Shown: positions 11,501 through 17,697 of the stretch, one piece after another
Layout: every line of letters starts with the position of its first letter
Position numbering within the stretch: position 1 is the stretch's first letter
Source of the DNA: a virus
Reading direction: 5' to 3' (one strand)
DNA length: 55,394 nucleotides
Virus record (IMG/VR): IMGVR_UViG_3300048813_000197
Span: 1 to 55,394 of that record
Program-made: the position numbers and the translations under genes
Notes under the pieces: model-generated
What the model was told of the DNA's origin: nothing
What the model saw: only the letters and a program-made list of their open reading frames with translations
The model's database searches: none

Positions 11501-12323
11501 CGGCGCGGGAGAAAGCATTCTTGCTGGTCGGATCGAAGATTTTCTGAAAGGTTTGCGAACCAGATACATTGGCGACCGGCGCTCCGAACGTCTTCGCTAT
11601 CTGCTGCTGGAATCCGACAGTTTGCAGAGCCTGAGCATCGCCTTGCGCCGCCCGATGCTCCAGCATCACCTGCGGGTCGAGTTCGGTTCCCTTGAACATC
11701 GCAGACATGCCGGGGGCGACTGGTATTCCCCCGAAAGAACCGCCGCTGCCAAACAGAACTTCGGCGGTACCACCAGCAATCTTCTTGGTTCTCCTCCACC
11801 ACGTCGGCTCATAAACCGGATCGGGAGGCTTCGTCGCTGGCTGCTGCGGAGCGGTCTGCAAATCCCATCGGTCATTTGCGTTGTATGCGGCATGCTTGGC
11901 CTGCTCGTCGGCGGCGTCGAGGTCTTTCAGATAACGGCGCTCGTCCGCTTCGTTCGCAAATGTCGTCGAGCCAATCGACATCATCGGCGCGATTGCGGCG
12001 ACGTGCGGGACTTTGGAGAACGGAACCTGCTTTACCTGGCCGTTGACCTTGATAGCATAAGTTCCCTCGCCCTTGCCGGTCTTGGGGTCTGGGGGATTGT
12101 CTTCGATCTTGGAAAGATTGTCGGCGGCGGGCGGGCGGGCGGGCTGCGCTGAGAACTTAGCGAGTTTTGAGTTGACGAGATCTGCGAACTTATCTTTGCG
12201 CCCACCTTCAATCTTCTTGAGCTTAGAGTTGACCAAATCCGCAAACGCATCTTTCCCGCCGCCGCTCGGAGGGGGAGCAACAGGGTTAGCCGTGGGTGAT
12301 GGAGCAGTGGCTTGGTCGGCCAT
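2529..12323 (-). CDS. Giant polyvalent protein: metallopeptidase, ParB/DdrB-like and SNF2/Strawberry-notch-like helicase domains with LPD38-like C-terminus
   Basis: 3264 residues, about 18% of the window. Visible parts: a duplicated FADLVNSKL motif (27-35 and 46-54); a charged coiled coil (about 460-530); a ParB/DdrB-like segment with ISGNRRALGLL near 1075; a zincin motif HEVTH (1552-1556); a superfamily 2 helicase with Walker A GPTGSGKT (1972-1979), DES box (D2064, E2065) and a motif III-like SSATPHS near 2090; then a C-terminal region (about 2860-3115) resembling LPD38. Such multi-domain 'polyvalent proteins' are known from phages and conjugative elements and are thought to be injected with the DNA to act early in infection. 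The gene overlaps the upstream gene by one base (TAATG) and follows GNAT, 202- and 587-residue genes, the position of the last internal-core protein in T7-like phages. Helicase, protease and ParB-type activities are predicted from motifs only. Confidence 0.88.
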   Translation of the reverse strand: MADQATAPSPTANPVAPPPSGGGKDAFADLVNSKLKKIEGGRKDKFADLVNSKLAKFSAQPARPPAADNLSKIEDNPPDPKTGKGEGTYAIKVNGQVKQVPFSKVPHVAAIAPMMSIGSTTFANEADERRYLKDLDAADEQAKHAAYNANDRWDLQTAPQQPATKPPDPVYEPTWWRRTKKIAGGTAEVLFGSGGSFGGIPVAPGMSAMFKGTELDPQVMLEHRAAQGDAQALQTVGFQQQIAKTFGAPVANVSGSQTFQKIFDPTSKNAFSRAVTGFTKSVEGMTSIDNLYSLASIYTMPESIAAPMGLRFQADLATSGVEGVAGATAASVSSDSKEGDAPEAWGSLLGNVAVIAGMHYAEHGARTAIENFKERDNTAILNDKAQSAYKKKFSDLTSEQKASVLYEAVEDANPRFKARVTQEAARIRAKEKKSRVGAIDPRAVEAGAAAAEPTTEEVRQQRLQAAKNLTRQIVERQAREEAYKQDALRRETAARQQQEELQRQQEEESRKQATEYAARKAAEEKPSTEQERGFGVVEGRTSKNVSPGGTHWTTERESGQRYDPEHPEAGGVPIVDRRATAGETAERTAQVTAAEAKVQELTEQQMGQSFSSLPVYRQKVAAEWLEKSHPEQWESFKQTPAYEQHVVDAKHADRLDATLKPFLDRTETGDQEQLAPGADLFAGTAKLIISRLNIENTLKADPATSKDLNEHTEKFFGRSFDSLDTERRISALAEYLRAKPAKLDAFVTTDIRERMQSGQHIDLANMGAENLAQHRGELRMAQRDATRQAMDMDVADRLVAEERTDHQKEMTQALYDSLSSKLPSLEALYRVSKGLTEQASKMGFGQVNNFEDLFKIERDAQSLPARVRTPAVNEFLTRMRQVRFAAEEHILKALAEATAAKFREDAEGTRESAVKQVVHFSSQAADLQQAADDLRAQGQTQAANTAQQAADLNTRKADAVVAGAESVQNPAPAPQPKFAGKISVGRETRVVSHGNGAELQAHYALMEASDVRTSHMPFTYEEREGYNQKGQPRNYKTSKNAQARVEAIGTNPDPDQVLDNGVSATTGPPILDQKADVISGNRRALGLLTAIRKSPDKFANYVKELHARAMLFGIDPAEVLKYEHPVLVKVLDNPIESDIEWSRLGTELNRGPEGGMSDEEQGEAMKRLLTPEFTERLSGIVNSMDIFSSKGAKTVREAMRERSAEISQLLQDARIIPPTKIEEYVSKDGELKEKAKDLFENMLAGLTVTDAAVLDKASDSVKDKLTRAGLFFVGMQNAGENWNLASMNTDAVRLANRARNQSSYLEHFQRLEPKPAAEETESHIERMLHPERFRLTQTMLGFDDQPTHKPPLPAVEALAMALEESPRAYATMMARFAEKANGAQGTLYGAEHPADVFTNEIASRYGLKVIPEEWGAVTPLPEVVKAAIEDGRGPLPVEPAVHAETAIADVTPDPESVTQVIPEGPRTLQELRKVLETHPNLTPEQAEAATQYLEHILPRALGVSAEELMGNRRLNFAVGGKEENYRGYMEMIDEATGVIRLLDSADISTFIHEVTHYIRKFMKPEFQKIANDFVGAKPGEEWTDAQEEMFSKANERYHVDGGIRRGKLEKVFAVLSRAMQSIYNQATNLKLAKGSPALTAMFDHWYDWTRAERKPITARIDVDELAEGAKGEWPANLKSIDFSPREVSSNGQKFVFTDKEAADEFLGDKKNGVKAWRMYKEPGKDTIYMLADAKKGKKLYQPSLNETIELAKKARDLETQLKREQDPRRQALLRGQLNGIEDKLRGATGIIGGSSEPKDTSVIQLVHGISERPTMNEPTTPAQAVTAQQAHGDPTAIALGGDRGKSGRVPDGPATDGQKAVDRVPEQRGEADREPAAGKGKGTAIAKPDSNPLAGVKAAKLKAPEVPRGTPVVDPAKWREHVEALGLPTGTPPPTVRISPDVRQLMIYPGQSEAIEGALSALQQFDGTILAGPTGSGKTWMLSAIADHLLGTGGDKVGLIVTRSQNLIEGDDGYRETARKLGVDVDMLPSKMSDLQTGMYAATYATIRGNKGVLSIPWDFVLFDESAEARNWTDSEQGKAVVMLGHAAKKVVYSSATPHSTVMELGYMHKLGLWPKGGFTEWAKQFGLVEVGPNTYSGGASAGKLEKLRQQLVERGQWQTLHKDMDGVEAHVALVPQTEEVRTGVRNIRKAFSMAMEGFKKAGMSKYLTPTAGHEAIYLKRFIEGARLKDAIDLGKKAIADGWKPVFFSEYRSPADEGMDFFHNLPGDMGAQINKLLPPLPDVVGAMRDAFGDKVGIFAGEHNELRAEQLDDFMAGSKDALYMTYSAGGIGASAHDKVGDRPRMGVFLGLPWGGIMFEQGTGRTWRYGAKSNVANVFLTSDTLPEMKVLATKILPRMRALKAAVFGEKIESRLSKNLRESVGIPEEMLQYEQGEEVKPQSAEWEQDGEGASYTHIKDLELPKAKDAKNKGMKYKGQGRKLYQGPREEDLDPWQKAAHEAWADLLTRTKELPAPAARAITANEGIIKLEATEAGRRAMGSGEPVKAATERKTRDMENEALIWMDDMKDNARAASYFVRSNIWMFGTSGDCAVEKIFRENKLPKEGAELKRRMIDYDLKSGNYRGEFGGMVAKIIFENKLRPPEHELVTKIIEGKTTSDDPRINKAVAEYRKFFATVRQRLADAGLAVVIYEGGKRKEVPFSKIEEDPNYWPRMYDWNRKFVVKGEGGKPEVTSLGDIMKMPKGSERREKLIDKIAEQRGISKSQAQAFFDRNSSGIRLAGNIERAREFDIPMYGRDRQAIERYVNEVAEKLAATEVHGQFRQKTDPLIDNLPNERDRKLVSSIITSDLKPARLHDSDRFFLRQANRWLVLSKMSLSVLKLPFHLAKTSLATNTRSVARAILQGTISPVEVRRNAVDCGAMTNYMRQAWMREYGMRTGGLDQKMLDFNGFTAMMYISRAIAAGAGRLWLEKYAYPELAKDPKNPMLRRKLTDLYGFTDEELDNLAAKGYGPATVKKIELGAANWTTGSGRPSELPPALRGTSGEPLYDRLTTLLRISQSLHGFMFKTANLVNRTVWQELYHADWKSPAPYQLIARFGANFGIAGWALQEMLHLRHQMSGSSEAEIEKRRREWLAAHPASKEALFTAMADVSMGMGVEVLTQFFNEVATHDPKDKQKLVQQNRVINAATDMFVGVAARDAYNAVKAVKDYQSTFYDTGPHKETPEERRTKIAEQLANEEVPLSRYAVTPHKVVPVRHGRRRKLAGVM

Positions 12324-14086
12324 TACTTGATACTACCGCCTTGCGCCTTGAATTCTGGATCATCGGCTAATTGTTTTGCCTCGGCATCCGTCAGAGTCAC
12401 CGTGCCATGAAACTGTCCGTGCTGGTATACCTTGCGGGGTTTCGGTTGATCGCCACCCGCCTGCCCCGGAGACGAGGCCGGGGCTGCGGGCGTAGCACCG
12501 GCCTGCGGCGATTCAGGCGTCTTGGTGCTTCCTGCTGGCGCTGCCGCCGGGCCAAACAGCGGCTGCATCCGACTCATGGCCGCGCGCCGGGCCTGGGGGG
12601 ATAGCGCCGTTTCCTTTGAGCCACTCATCACGGCTCGAATCTGTGTCTGGAGGTCGCGCTCCAGATTCTTCAATCCGGCTTCGTCCACGCCGCCAGAATA
12701 CTTACCGTCCGCGCCCGGCTTGCCGAGGTCGGACTTCGAGTGATACTGGTAGCCGTTGTCGCCCTGGCCCACGATATTCGCCAACGCATCGTCCAGCGTC
12801 TTCATGTCCTTGTACTGCGGCAGATTCCGCAGCCGGTCGATGGCCGCAGAGAGCACATCATTGTCGAATTGCTTCGGCTCGGCAATGGCGTCATGCGCGA
12901 TGGACCCGGACTGCTCCTGATTCGCGCCTTCGACTTTCCGCCGGACAAGGGCATCGCGCTCGTCGTCGGAAAGATTCGGAGAGTGTTCCTTGTAGTAGTC
13001 GTCCCACTTTTTGTAATTCTTATCCGCGCCCGATCCCGCTCCGCCACTTCTCCCGCGAGGCTCGTATGTAGCCTGCGACGGCCGCAAAATCTCCGGTGGT
13101 CCACCGTCTTCGGGAAACTGGATAATCTCACCAGTCCTCGTCACCTGGGTCTTGAGGTGCGGGTCAATCTTGTACCCGGCGCCGCGCAGCACTTCCTTAT
13201 CCTGATCGGTGAACTGATATTTTGGATCCGCTTCCGACTTCCGGATAATGGCGTCTGCCGCAACTTTAGCTTCGTCCCCCGGCTTACGCGGCTCGATCTG
13301 CTGTTGCGCCTGGTTGTACTGCTCCCACATGGCCGATGTCCACTGGCTCTGCGGGGTCTTGTTGAGGTCGTCGATTTTCTGCTGAGCGTCGAGTTGAGCT
13401 TGCTGATGAGTGAGTTGCTGGCCCTGCTGGCCGGCAGCCGTAACCTCGTTCTGCGCTCCTTGCGTCCGCGCTGTTCTCGCGGCCTGAGCTTCCGGCGTGT
13501 AAAACTGCTTCACCTGCCAGAGCACTGGCGGCCCAAGTTTCTTCTGAAGCGCGAGTCCTGCCGCAGCCTTAACCTTTGGATCTGGACTCTGCAAATCCTG
13601 CATCAACTGTTGCTGTTGTTGCTGCGGAGATGGCGGCGGCTGATCAGCCTGCTTCTTGTTCGACTTCTTTGGTTTTCCGCCATCTGGCCCATTGACTACC
13701 TTGTCGCGCCAGTCCTGCAGTGCACCCCATGATCCATTTACCGCCGATACAGCCGTCGTGTATTCGTCGCTATTCGGGTCAGTTCCCGATTGCGCCAGAC
13801 TGTAAAGTCGCTGCGCATCCTGCTCATAGGAGGCATGGAGGTTGTCGGTTTTTTCCTGGAACTGTTTTGTGACGTTCGCCGCATGCTGAGCCTTGCCCTG
13901 CATGTATCCGCGGAACACGTTGTCGAGAACTCCAGCAACATTTCCCAGTTTCGTATTTGGAGCGCCTGTGAATTGAAATGGCGGATTTTGTGGCGCTATT
14001 GGAGCCGGATTTGGTGCCGCAACCGGAGGTGCTTCGTATGGCTGATACGGTTGTTCCGCTGTCGGGTTGTAAGTGCTTGATGGCAT
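12323..14086 (-). CDS. Internal virion protein-like, Gln/Pro/Ala-rich (587 aa)
   Basis: A proline-rich N-terminus (1-45) leads into long helical, Gln-rich stretches with a polyglutamine run near residue 157 and coiled-coil potential around 190-270. The C-terminus is Pro/Ala/Gly-rich and ends in a small charged unit with a YQHGQFHGTVTLTDAEAKQL motif like those near the ends of internal virion proteins. No enzymatic motif. It lies between a 202-residue Gln/Ser/Gly-rich gene and the giant polyvalent gene, which is the spacing of the middle and last internal-core proteins in T7-like phages. The role is inferred from position and composition. Confidence 0.75.
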   Translation of the reverse strand: MPSSTYNPTAEQPYQPYEAPPVAAPNPAPIAPQNPPFQFTGAPNTKLGNVAGVLDNVFRGYMQGKAQHAANVTKQFQEKTDNLHASYEQDAQRLYSLAQSGTDPNSDEYTTAVSAVNGSWGALQDWRDKVVNGPDGGKPKKSNKKQADQPPPSPQQQQQQLMQDLQSPDPKVKAAAGLALQKKLGPPVLWQVKQFYTPEAQAARTARTQGAQNEVTAAGQQGQQLTHQQAQLDAQQKIDDLNKTPQSQWTSAMWEQYNQAQQQIEPRKPGDEAKVAADAIIRKSEADPKYQFTDQDKEVLRGAGYKIDPHLKTQVTRTGEIIQFPEDGGPPEILRPSQATYEPRGRSGGAGSGADKNYKKWDDYYKEHSPNLSDDERDALVRRKVEGANQEQSGSIAHDAIAEPKQFDNDVLSAAIDRLRNLPQYKDMKTLDDALANIVGQGDNGYQYHSKSDLGKPGADGKYSGGVDEAGLKNLERDLQTQIRAVMSGSKETALSPQARRAAMSRMQPLFGPAAAPAGSTKTPESPQAGATPAAPASSPGQAGGDQPKPRKVYQHGQFHGTVTLTDAEAKQLADDPEFKAQGGSIK

Positions 14087-14094
14087 CTCGTCTC

Positions 14095-14703
14095 CTAAAG
14101 TGCGAACAGTGCGCCGAGGCTACCTGCCGACCCTGCAGCGCTGAAGATGTCGCCACCGAGGCTGCTCAGAGCCCCCAACTGCTGCCCTTTAGCCTGCTGT
14201 TGAACCTGATACTGCTGCATCTGAAGACCGCCAAGCGAAGTAAGGGCGCTATTCGCGGAATTCAATCCAGAGATACCAGTGCCAGCCGCTGAAATCGATT
14301 CGCCGGTTCCTTGACCCGCGAGAGATGCGAGTGCATTGTAGCTACCGCTAACCGCGCCAGATGAGACTTGTCCCACTTGAGCGCCCTGCGAAACATCCGC
14401 CTGCTCCAAAGCAAGATTCTTCTCACCGCCGGACGGAGCGTTATTCATGATGTTCTGCTTCGCGCCCGCTGTCGCTTGTGCAATCTGTTGGGTTTGCGGG
14501 GCTACTGCGCGCGCAATAGCATAGGGGTCGCCCGAGGCGAGCGTGCCGTAAAAGTTCTCCGCCGACTGAAATCCCGGGTTTGCCTCATTGAACAAAGTTT
14601 GCGAATTCTGGTTTTGAGATTGAGCGATTGAGACAAGCGCATCTTCGTTCTGCTGGAGTCCAGAGGTAACAGTAGGCGTAAGCCCAGCATTCGATTTTCC
14701 CAC
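14095..14703 (-). CDS. Internal virion / channel-type protein (202 aa)
   Basis: Low-complexity Ala/Gly/Ser/Gln protein without cysteines or membrane-spanning helix until a small hydrophobic C-terminus (GSAGSLGALFAL). Many short amphipathic helices (for example residues 110-180). The gene lies directly before the 587- and 3264-residue genes with an 8-nt gap, as the smallest internal-core protein does in T7-like phages, where it helps form a channel across the envelope. The analogy is positional. No homologous motif can be named. Confidence 0.65.
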   Translation of the reverse strand: MGKSNAGLTPTVTSGLQQNEDALVSIAQSQNQNSQTLFNEANPGFQSAENFYGTLASGDPYAIARAVAPQTQQIAQATAGAKQNIMNNAPSGGEKNLALEQADVSQGAQVGQVSSGAVSGSYNALASLAGQGTGESISAAGTGISGLNSANSALTSLGGLQMQQYQVQQQAKGQQLGALSSLGGDIFSAAGSAGSLGALFAL

Positions 14704-14771
14704 GGCGCACCTCTACGCGCCCGATTATAGCGGGAAAGTCTGGGAACGGAAGGGGTTTGCGGGAGGGAAAT

Positions 14772-15245
14772 TCAGGCGCGCCCGATCATCCTCGCGAAGT
14801 GGTAGTCGTTTAACGGATCGTCCAGCACAAGCCGCGAAGCCCGGTACCAGCCATTGAATTCTCTCGCCAGATAGCGTTCATTGATGAGAACCACCTCGTC
14901 GGTAAGCGCATCATTCCCGAACCAGGTAGCCCCATTGAACAGGAATCCACAATTAAACTTGCTGCGGGAGCACTCTACTCTTACCCGCTGATTCCAAATA
15001 ATGTTCGCCCATACACGCCCGACCACCCGATATGGGGACATGATGAATCCCGGCCTCATATTGCCGTACCAGAGCGTTCCGTAAGCTCTGTGCGCAGTGG
15101 TGATGATCGCGTCGTTGTCGTCGAACTCTGTGAGGTGTTGACCAAAGAATTCGTGGTTGATTGCGGGCTTTGCTGCGGCTGCGGCTGGCAGCGCCAATGC
15201 TGCTCCGACCGCGACGAGCGACTTTCCGAAGTCTCTGCGATTCAT
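14772..15245 (-). CDS. Tat-signal protein, hypothetical (157 aa)
   Basis: The N-terminus is a twin-arginine signal: NRRDFGKS followed by a hydrophobic Ala/Leu segment and an Ala-rich cleavage region (AAAAAKP). Mature part about 125 residues, aromatic-rich, with two cysteines. The ATG at 15245 follows GAGGTGG at close spacing; the GTG at 15251 would put the signal two residues further in and is less likely. It lies between the GNAT gene and the internal-virion cluster. Folded export by the Tat route is predicted. Function unknown. Confidence 0.75.
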   Translation of the reverse strand: MNRRDFGKSLVAVGAALALPAAAAAKPAINHEFFGQHLTEFDDNDAIITTAHRAYGTLWYGNMRPGFIMSPYRVVGRVWANIIWNQRVRVECSRSKFNCGFLFNGATWFGNDALTDEVVLINERYLAREFNGWYRASRLVLDDPLNDYHFARMIGRA

Positions 15246-15252
15246 ACCCACC

Positions 15253-16020
15253 TCACATCCAATTCAACGGCAAATACGGCTGCTCTTCCTTTGCCGGCTC
15301 AACTTCCGTGATAGTCAACTTCTCTTCCGGTTCTGGCTCGAATGGCTTAGCCTTCCGCCACTCATTCACCAGGAACTCACTGACCACTTCCTCAAAATCC
15401 GCCCTCAACAGCGCCGAGACCACCATCGGAACCAGTTTAGTCCCGCGCAACTGGAAGCAGGGGATCTGGCCGCAGTCGTTGAAGCCGAACCGGGACATGA
15501 ACTTTGCGGTCAAGACGTTATCGATGTACCTATTTCCGATCACGCATTGAAGGTCAAACTCCTTGAACAGATAAGCCAACCCGAGCATGGTCAGAATCGC
15601 TTGGTCTTCCGAACCCCAGGCACTCGAAAAAAAGGCGTAGCCGCAGATGAGCGACTTCTCCGTATTCGGCCCACCCATTGAAACCGTCGAGAACGCGAAG
15701 CCGAGCTCGACAAACTCCTCGTCCACCCATTTGCCGAGAATCAACAGGACCGGCCGCGAAGCGAGATAGGTGACGACTGAATTGAAGTCCGAGGCTGGGT
15801 TGCCGCCGAACGTCGCGGAGAGAATTCCGTCTCCAGACCGTCTTTTGGATTCTCTGCATCGACGATACAGATGCGCAAGGAATTCTTCGTCGAACAAGTC
15901 GCGGCGGTTGCGATCATAACGTATGACCTGCAAATCACCCCATCTATACTCGTCTTCTTTTAAGGCGCCGAGAACATCAATTTCTTCACTCACGCTTGCA
16001 AGTATACACTTCCAAATCAT
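15253..16020 (-). CDS. GNAT-like N-acetyltransferase / internal virion protein
   Basis: Up to 255 residues. A central segment has the strand-turn-helix typical of the acyl-CoA site and the segment after it (CVIGNRYIDNVLTAKFMSRF), where phage GNAT proteins carry a short loop then FGFN. Phage GNATs of this kind occur next to internal-core genes in podoviruses. Start is uncertain: ATG at 16020 lacks a Shine-Dalgarno, while GTG at 15993 (VSEEID) lies just after the TATACT box at 16006-16001 and would be nearly leaderless. The C-terminal 35 residues are acidic and Pro-rich and look like a tail. Catalysis is not shown; a virion structural role is the alternative. Confidence 0.68.
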   Translation of the reverse strand: MIWKCILASVSEEIDVLGALKEDEYRWGDLQVIRYDRNRRDLFDEEFLAHLYRRCRESKRRSGDGILSATFGGNPASDFNSVVTYLASRPVLLILGKWVDEEFVELGFAFSTVSMGGPNTEKSLICGYAFFSSAWGSEDQAILTMLGLAYLFKEFDLQCVIGNRYIDNVLTAKFMSRFGFNDCGQIPCFQLRGTKLVPMVVSALLRADFEEVVSEFLVNEWRKAKPFEPEPEEKLTITEVEPAKEEQPYLPLNWM

Positions 16021-16028
16021 GCTTGCAA
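16001..16028 (-). promoter_or_regulatory. Promoter, TTGCAA-N16-TATACT
   Basis: Minus strand TTGCAA (16028-16023), 16-bp spacer, TATACT (16006-16001). A second GCTTGCAAG lies 27 bp away at 15994-16002 and overlaps the predicted start region. It would drive the GNAT-like gene and the internal-virion cluster. The two palindromic copies could also be an operator pair. Confidence 0.5.
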
Positions 16029-16032
16029 GGAG

Positions 16033-16091
16033 TAAAATAGAGGGGTCGGGTGTTGAAGCACCTGGCCTTATTGCTACTGGAGGTAGCGACC
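16033..16091 (+). promoter_or_regulatory. HNH leader: promoter, 5' hairpin and SD-in-loop hairpin
   Basis: TAAAAT (16033-16038) with TTCCAA 17 bp upstream. The leader has GGTG (16049-16052) pairing with CACC (16059-16062) across a 6-nt loop, then GCTAC (16073-16077) pairing with GTAGC (16083-16087), which places TGGAG, the Shine-Dalgarno, in the loop 9 nt before the ATG. The first part is nearly identical to the leader at 50.1 kb. The second stem differs in sequence there but keeps its pairing. Confidence 0.6.
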
Positions 16092-16796
16092 ATGACCCCT
16101 CACGAAATCAGTTTAGCACCATGCCGATGCGGTGATCCTAACTGCATAACCCCGTTCGGATATTGCCATTGCGGATGCAACCGGAAGACCATCGTCTCCA
16201 TAAGGAACAGCACAATCCACCGCAAGAAAAAGGGATTCCCGCTTTTCTTTATCAACGGGCATAACGGCGTAAAACCGCGCCCGGCGATAACACAACCGAG
16301 TGATCTATATATAAGACTTATTGCTTTGACTCGGGGCCAAGTGGCGCGTGTCGATACTGCCGAATACGAGCGCATCAATCAATACCATTGGCGGGCGCAA
16401 TGGAGTGAGGATATGCATTCATATTACGCAGTGCGGAGTGTGATCGTTAACGGTAAAGAATCTGTGATTATGATGCAGGGCGATGTTCTCCCTGCTCCGG
16501 ATGGATACGTCACAGATCATATCAGTCGAGACACACTGGATAACCGCAAGATCAATCTTCGTTATGCCACTAATTCCCAGAACGGTATGAATGCAAAGAA
16601 GCGATCAAATAACACCAGCGGGCATACGGGGGTTTCTAAAAATAAAAAAGATGGATTATGGTGGGCCTCAATACGATGCGAGGGGGAATTGATCCATCTT
16701 GGCCGATTCATTCTCATTGAAGATGCCATAGATGCGAGGCATAAAAAAGAAATCGAACTATTTGGGGAGTTTAGTCGCATCCATAGAGACCAGTAG
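16092..16796 (+). CDS. HNH/AP2 homing-endonuclease-like protein (234 aa)
   Basis: The N-terminal cysteine-rich knuckle (CRCGDPNC...GYCHCGC) is followed by a GHN motif and the PLTRGQ-type segment (here ALTRGQ). The HNH core has D142-H143, with the LDNRKINLR helix following. The AP2 part starts at NTSGHTGVSKNKK, has LGRF, and ends at FGEFSR. Unlike its paralogs it reads MMQGD where they have LHR, so the usual first His is missing and activity may be lost. Start: ATG at 16092 with a looped GGAG; upstream codons to 16050 lie inside the leader. Opposite strand to its late neighbours and overlaps the 3' end of the 113-residue gene by 39 nt. Confidence 0.86.
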   Translation: MTPHEISLAPCRCGDPNCITPFGYCHCGCNRKTIVSIRNSTIHRKKKGFPLFFINGHNGVKPRPAITQPSDLYIRLIALTRGQVARVDTAEYERINQYHWRAQWSEDMHSYYAVRSVIVNGKESVIMMQGDVLPAPDGYVTDHISRDTLDNRKINLRYATNSQNGMNAKKRSNNTSGHTGVSKNKKDGLWWASIRCEGELIHLGRFILIEDAIDARHKKEIELFGEFSRIHRDQ

Positions 16797-17099
16797 ATTA
16801 GAGATACGGAGGAGTCCATACACCACCATCGCCTTCGGACCTTCCTTGACCAGGGCCGTGCAGGGCTTGACGCGCATCCACGGCAAAGGGTGTTCAATCG
16901 TCATTCGGTCCATACGGTCCATCTGCCATAGGATAGTCGCGCGCCATGAGTATTCGCGATCCCAGCCATAATTCGGCGTCCGCCACCTGCCAGTCCCGAA
17001 TTGAACCTGTCCGCCAACTTCCACCTTGTAGCTGCCATGCGGATAGAGCGCGGTCGGCGCTTGGAAGTATTCGCGGACTTCGACGAGTTCGGGGTTCAT
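16758..17099 (-). CDS. Hypothetical protein (113 aa)
   Basis: Aromatic and Trp-rich protein (YGWDREYSWRATILWQMDRM) of beta-rich appearance, with no cysteine or membrane motif. The start ATG overlaps the stop of the upstream P-loop gene (ATGA), so it belongs to the tight six-gene run from 18.6 to 16.8 kb. Its last 39 nt are antisense to the HNH/AP2 gene at 16.1 kb. Function unknown; a small tail-associated protein is possible from position. Confidence 0.65.
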   Translation of the reverse strand: MNPELVEVREYFQAPTALYPHGSYKVEVGGQVQFGTGRWRTPNYGWDREYSWRATILWQMDRMDRMTIEHPLPWMRVKPCTALVKEGPKAMVVYGLLRISNLLVSMDATKLPK

Positions 17100-17497
17100 C
17101 GGCTATGCACATCCATGCACATCGGCGTTCCAACTCCGCCGAGGAAATTCAGTAGCGTCAATGCCGGATCCTTTCTCTCCGCCGCACTGGGCCAGACTTC
17201 ATCAGTTACCCAGCATCGCGGACGGCCCACTACGCCGGTTTGCCTGCGGAGATAGCCTAAAGTCAGAATGACCGGCTGCTCGTCTTCGGGGTACAGATGT
17301 CGATACTTGTCCGCCGTAAGCGCCATCGTGTTGCTGTTACACACGACGATGTAGCAGAATCCCGAAGCGTACTCGTGCACGAACTCCAACAGCGCCGTCG
17401 TCTTGCCAGTCTGGCGGCCACGAGTGACAACCTTACCCTTGCCTAGTTCGGCTTTGATGGAGTCGATGGAGGTGCGCATGTCGGTTGTTGTGCTCAT
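17096..17497 (-). CDS. Mini P-loop NTPase (133 aa)
   Basis: Walker A GRQTGKT (27-33) and a Walker B-like CWVTDEV (D99, E100) on a short core with the strand YIVVCNSN between. The Walker A motif resembles the RQTG-type loops of terminase ATPases, but there is no nuclease part and the length is about half of a full ATPase domain. The start at 17497 overlaps the previous stop by 4 nt; upstream codons to 17521 lie within that gene. Neighbours are small tail-region genes, not packaging genes. It could be a truncated terminase-like ATPase or a compact ABC-type ATPase. Activity unproven. Confidence 0.7.
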   Translation of the reverse strand: MSTTTDMRTSIDSIKAELGKGKVVTRGRQTGKTTALLEFVHEYASGFCYIVVCNSNTMALTADKYRHLYPEDEQPVILTLGYLRRQTGVVGRPRCWVTDEVWPSAAERKDPALTLLNFLGGVGTPMCMDVHSR

Positions 17498-17697
17498 CGC
17501 GGCCACTTCCTCGCATCCCACACTGATTCATCGAACTTGGCAAAAGATCGAAAGTCGCAGCCTTGACAACTGACAACTTTTCTTATCTCTGCGGCTATCT
17601 CGAAGTCGCCATCTAGCCTCCATGAGACACCGCATAGATAGCAAACCGGGTGCTTGCGCAGATCTATCGGCTCGTGATTGTTGTGCGGTCTGCTCAT
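17494..17697 (-). CDS. Zinc-binding small protein (67 aa)
   Basis: Two cysteine pairs, C19-x2-C22 and C44-x2-C47, separated by 21 residues: zinc-ribbon spacing. The ATG overlaps the stop of the membrane-protein gene (ATGA), and the stop overlaps the start of the P-loop gene. Otherwise polar, with a Trp-rich C-terminus (VWDARKWPR). No family recognised. Confidence 0.65.
   Translation of the reverse strand: MSRPHNNHEPIDLRKHPVCYLCGVSWRLDGDFEIAAEIRKVVSCQGCDFRSFAKFDESVWDARKWPR

Noticed and set aside
2562-12152. Many plus-strand frames of 100-330 codons under the giant gene
   Set aside because: They are antisense shadows of one uninterrupted 3264-codon gene in GC-rich DNA.
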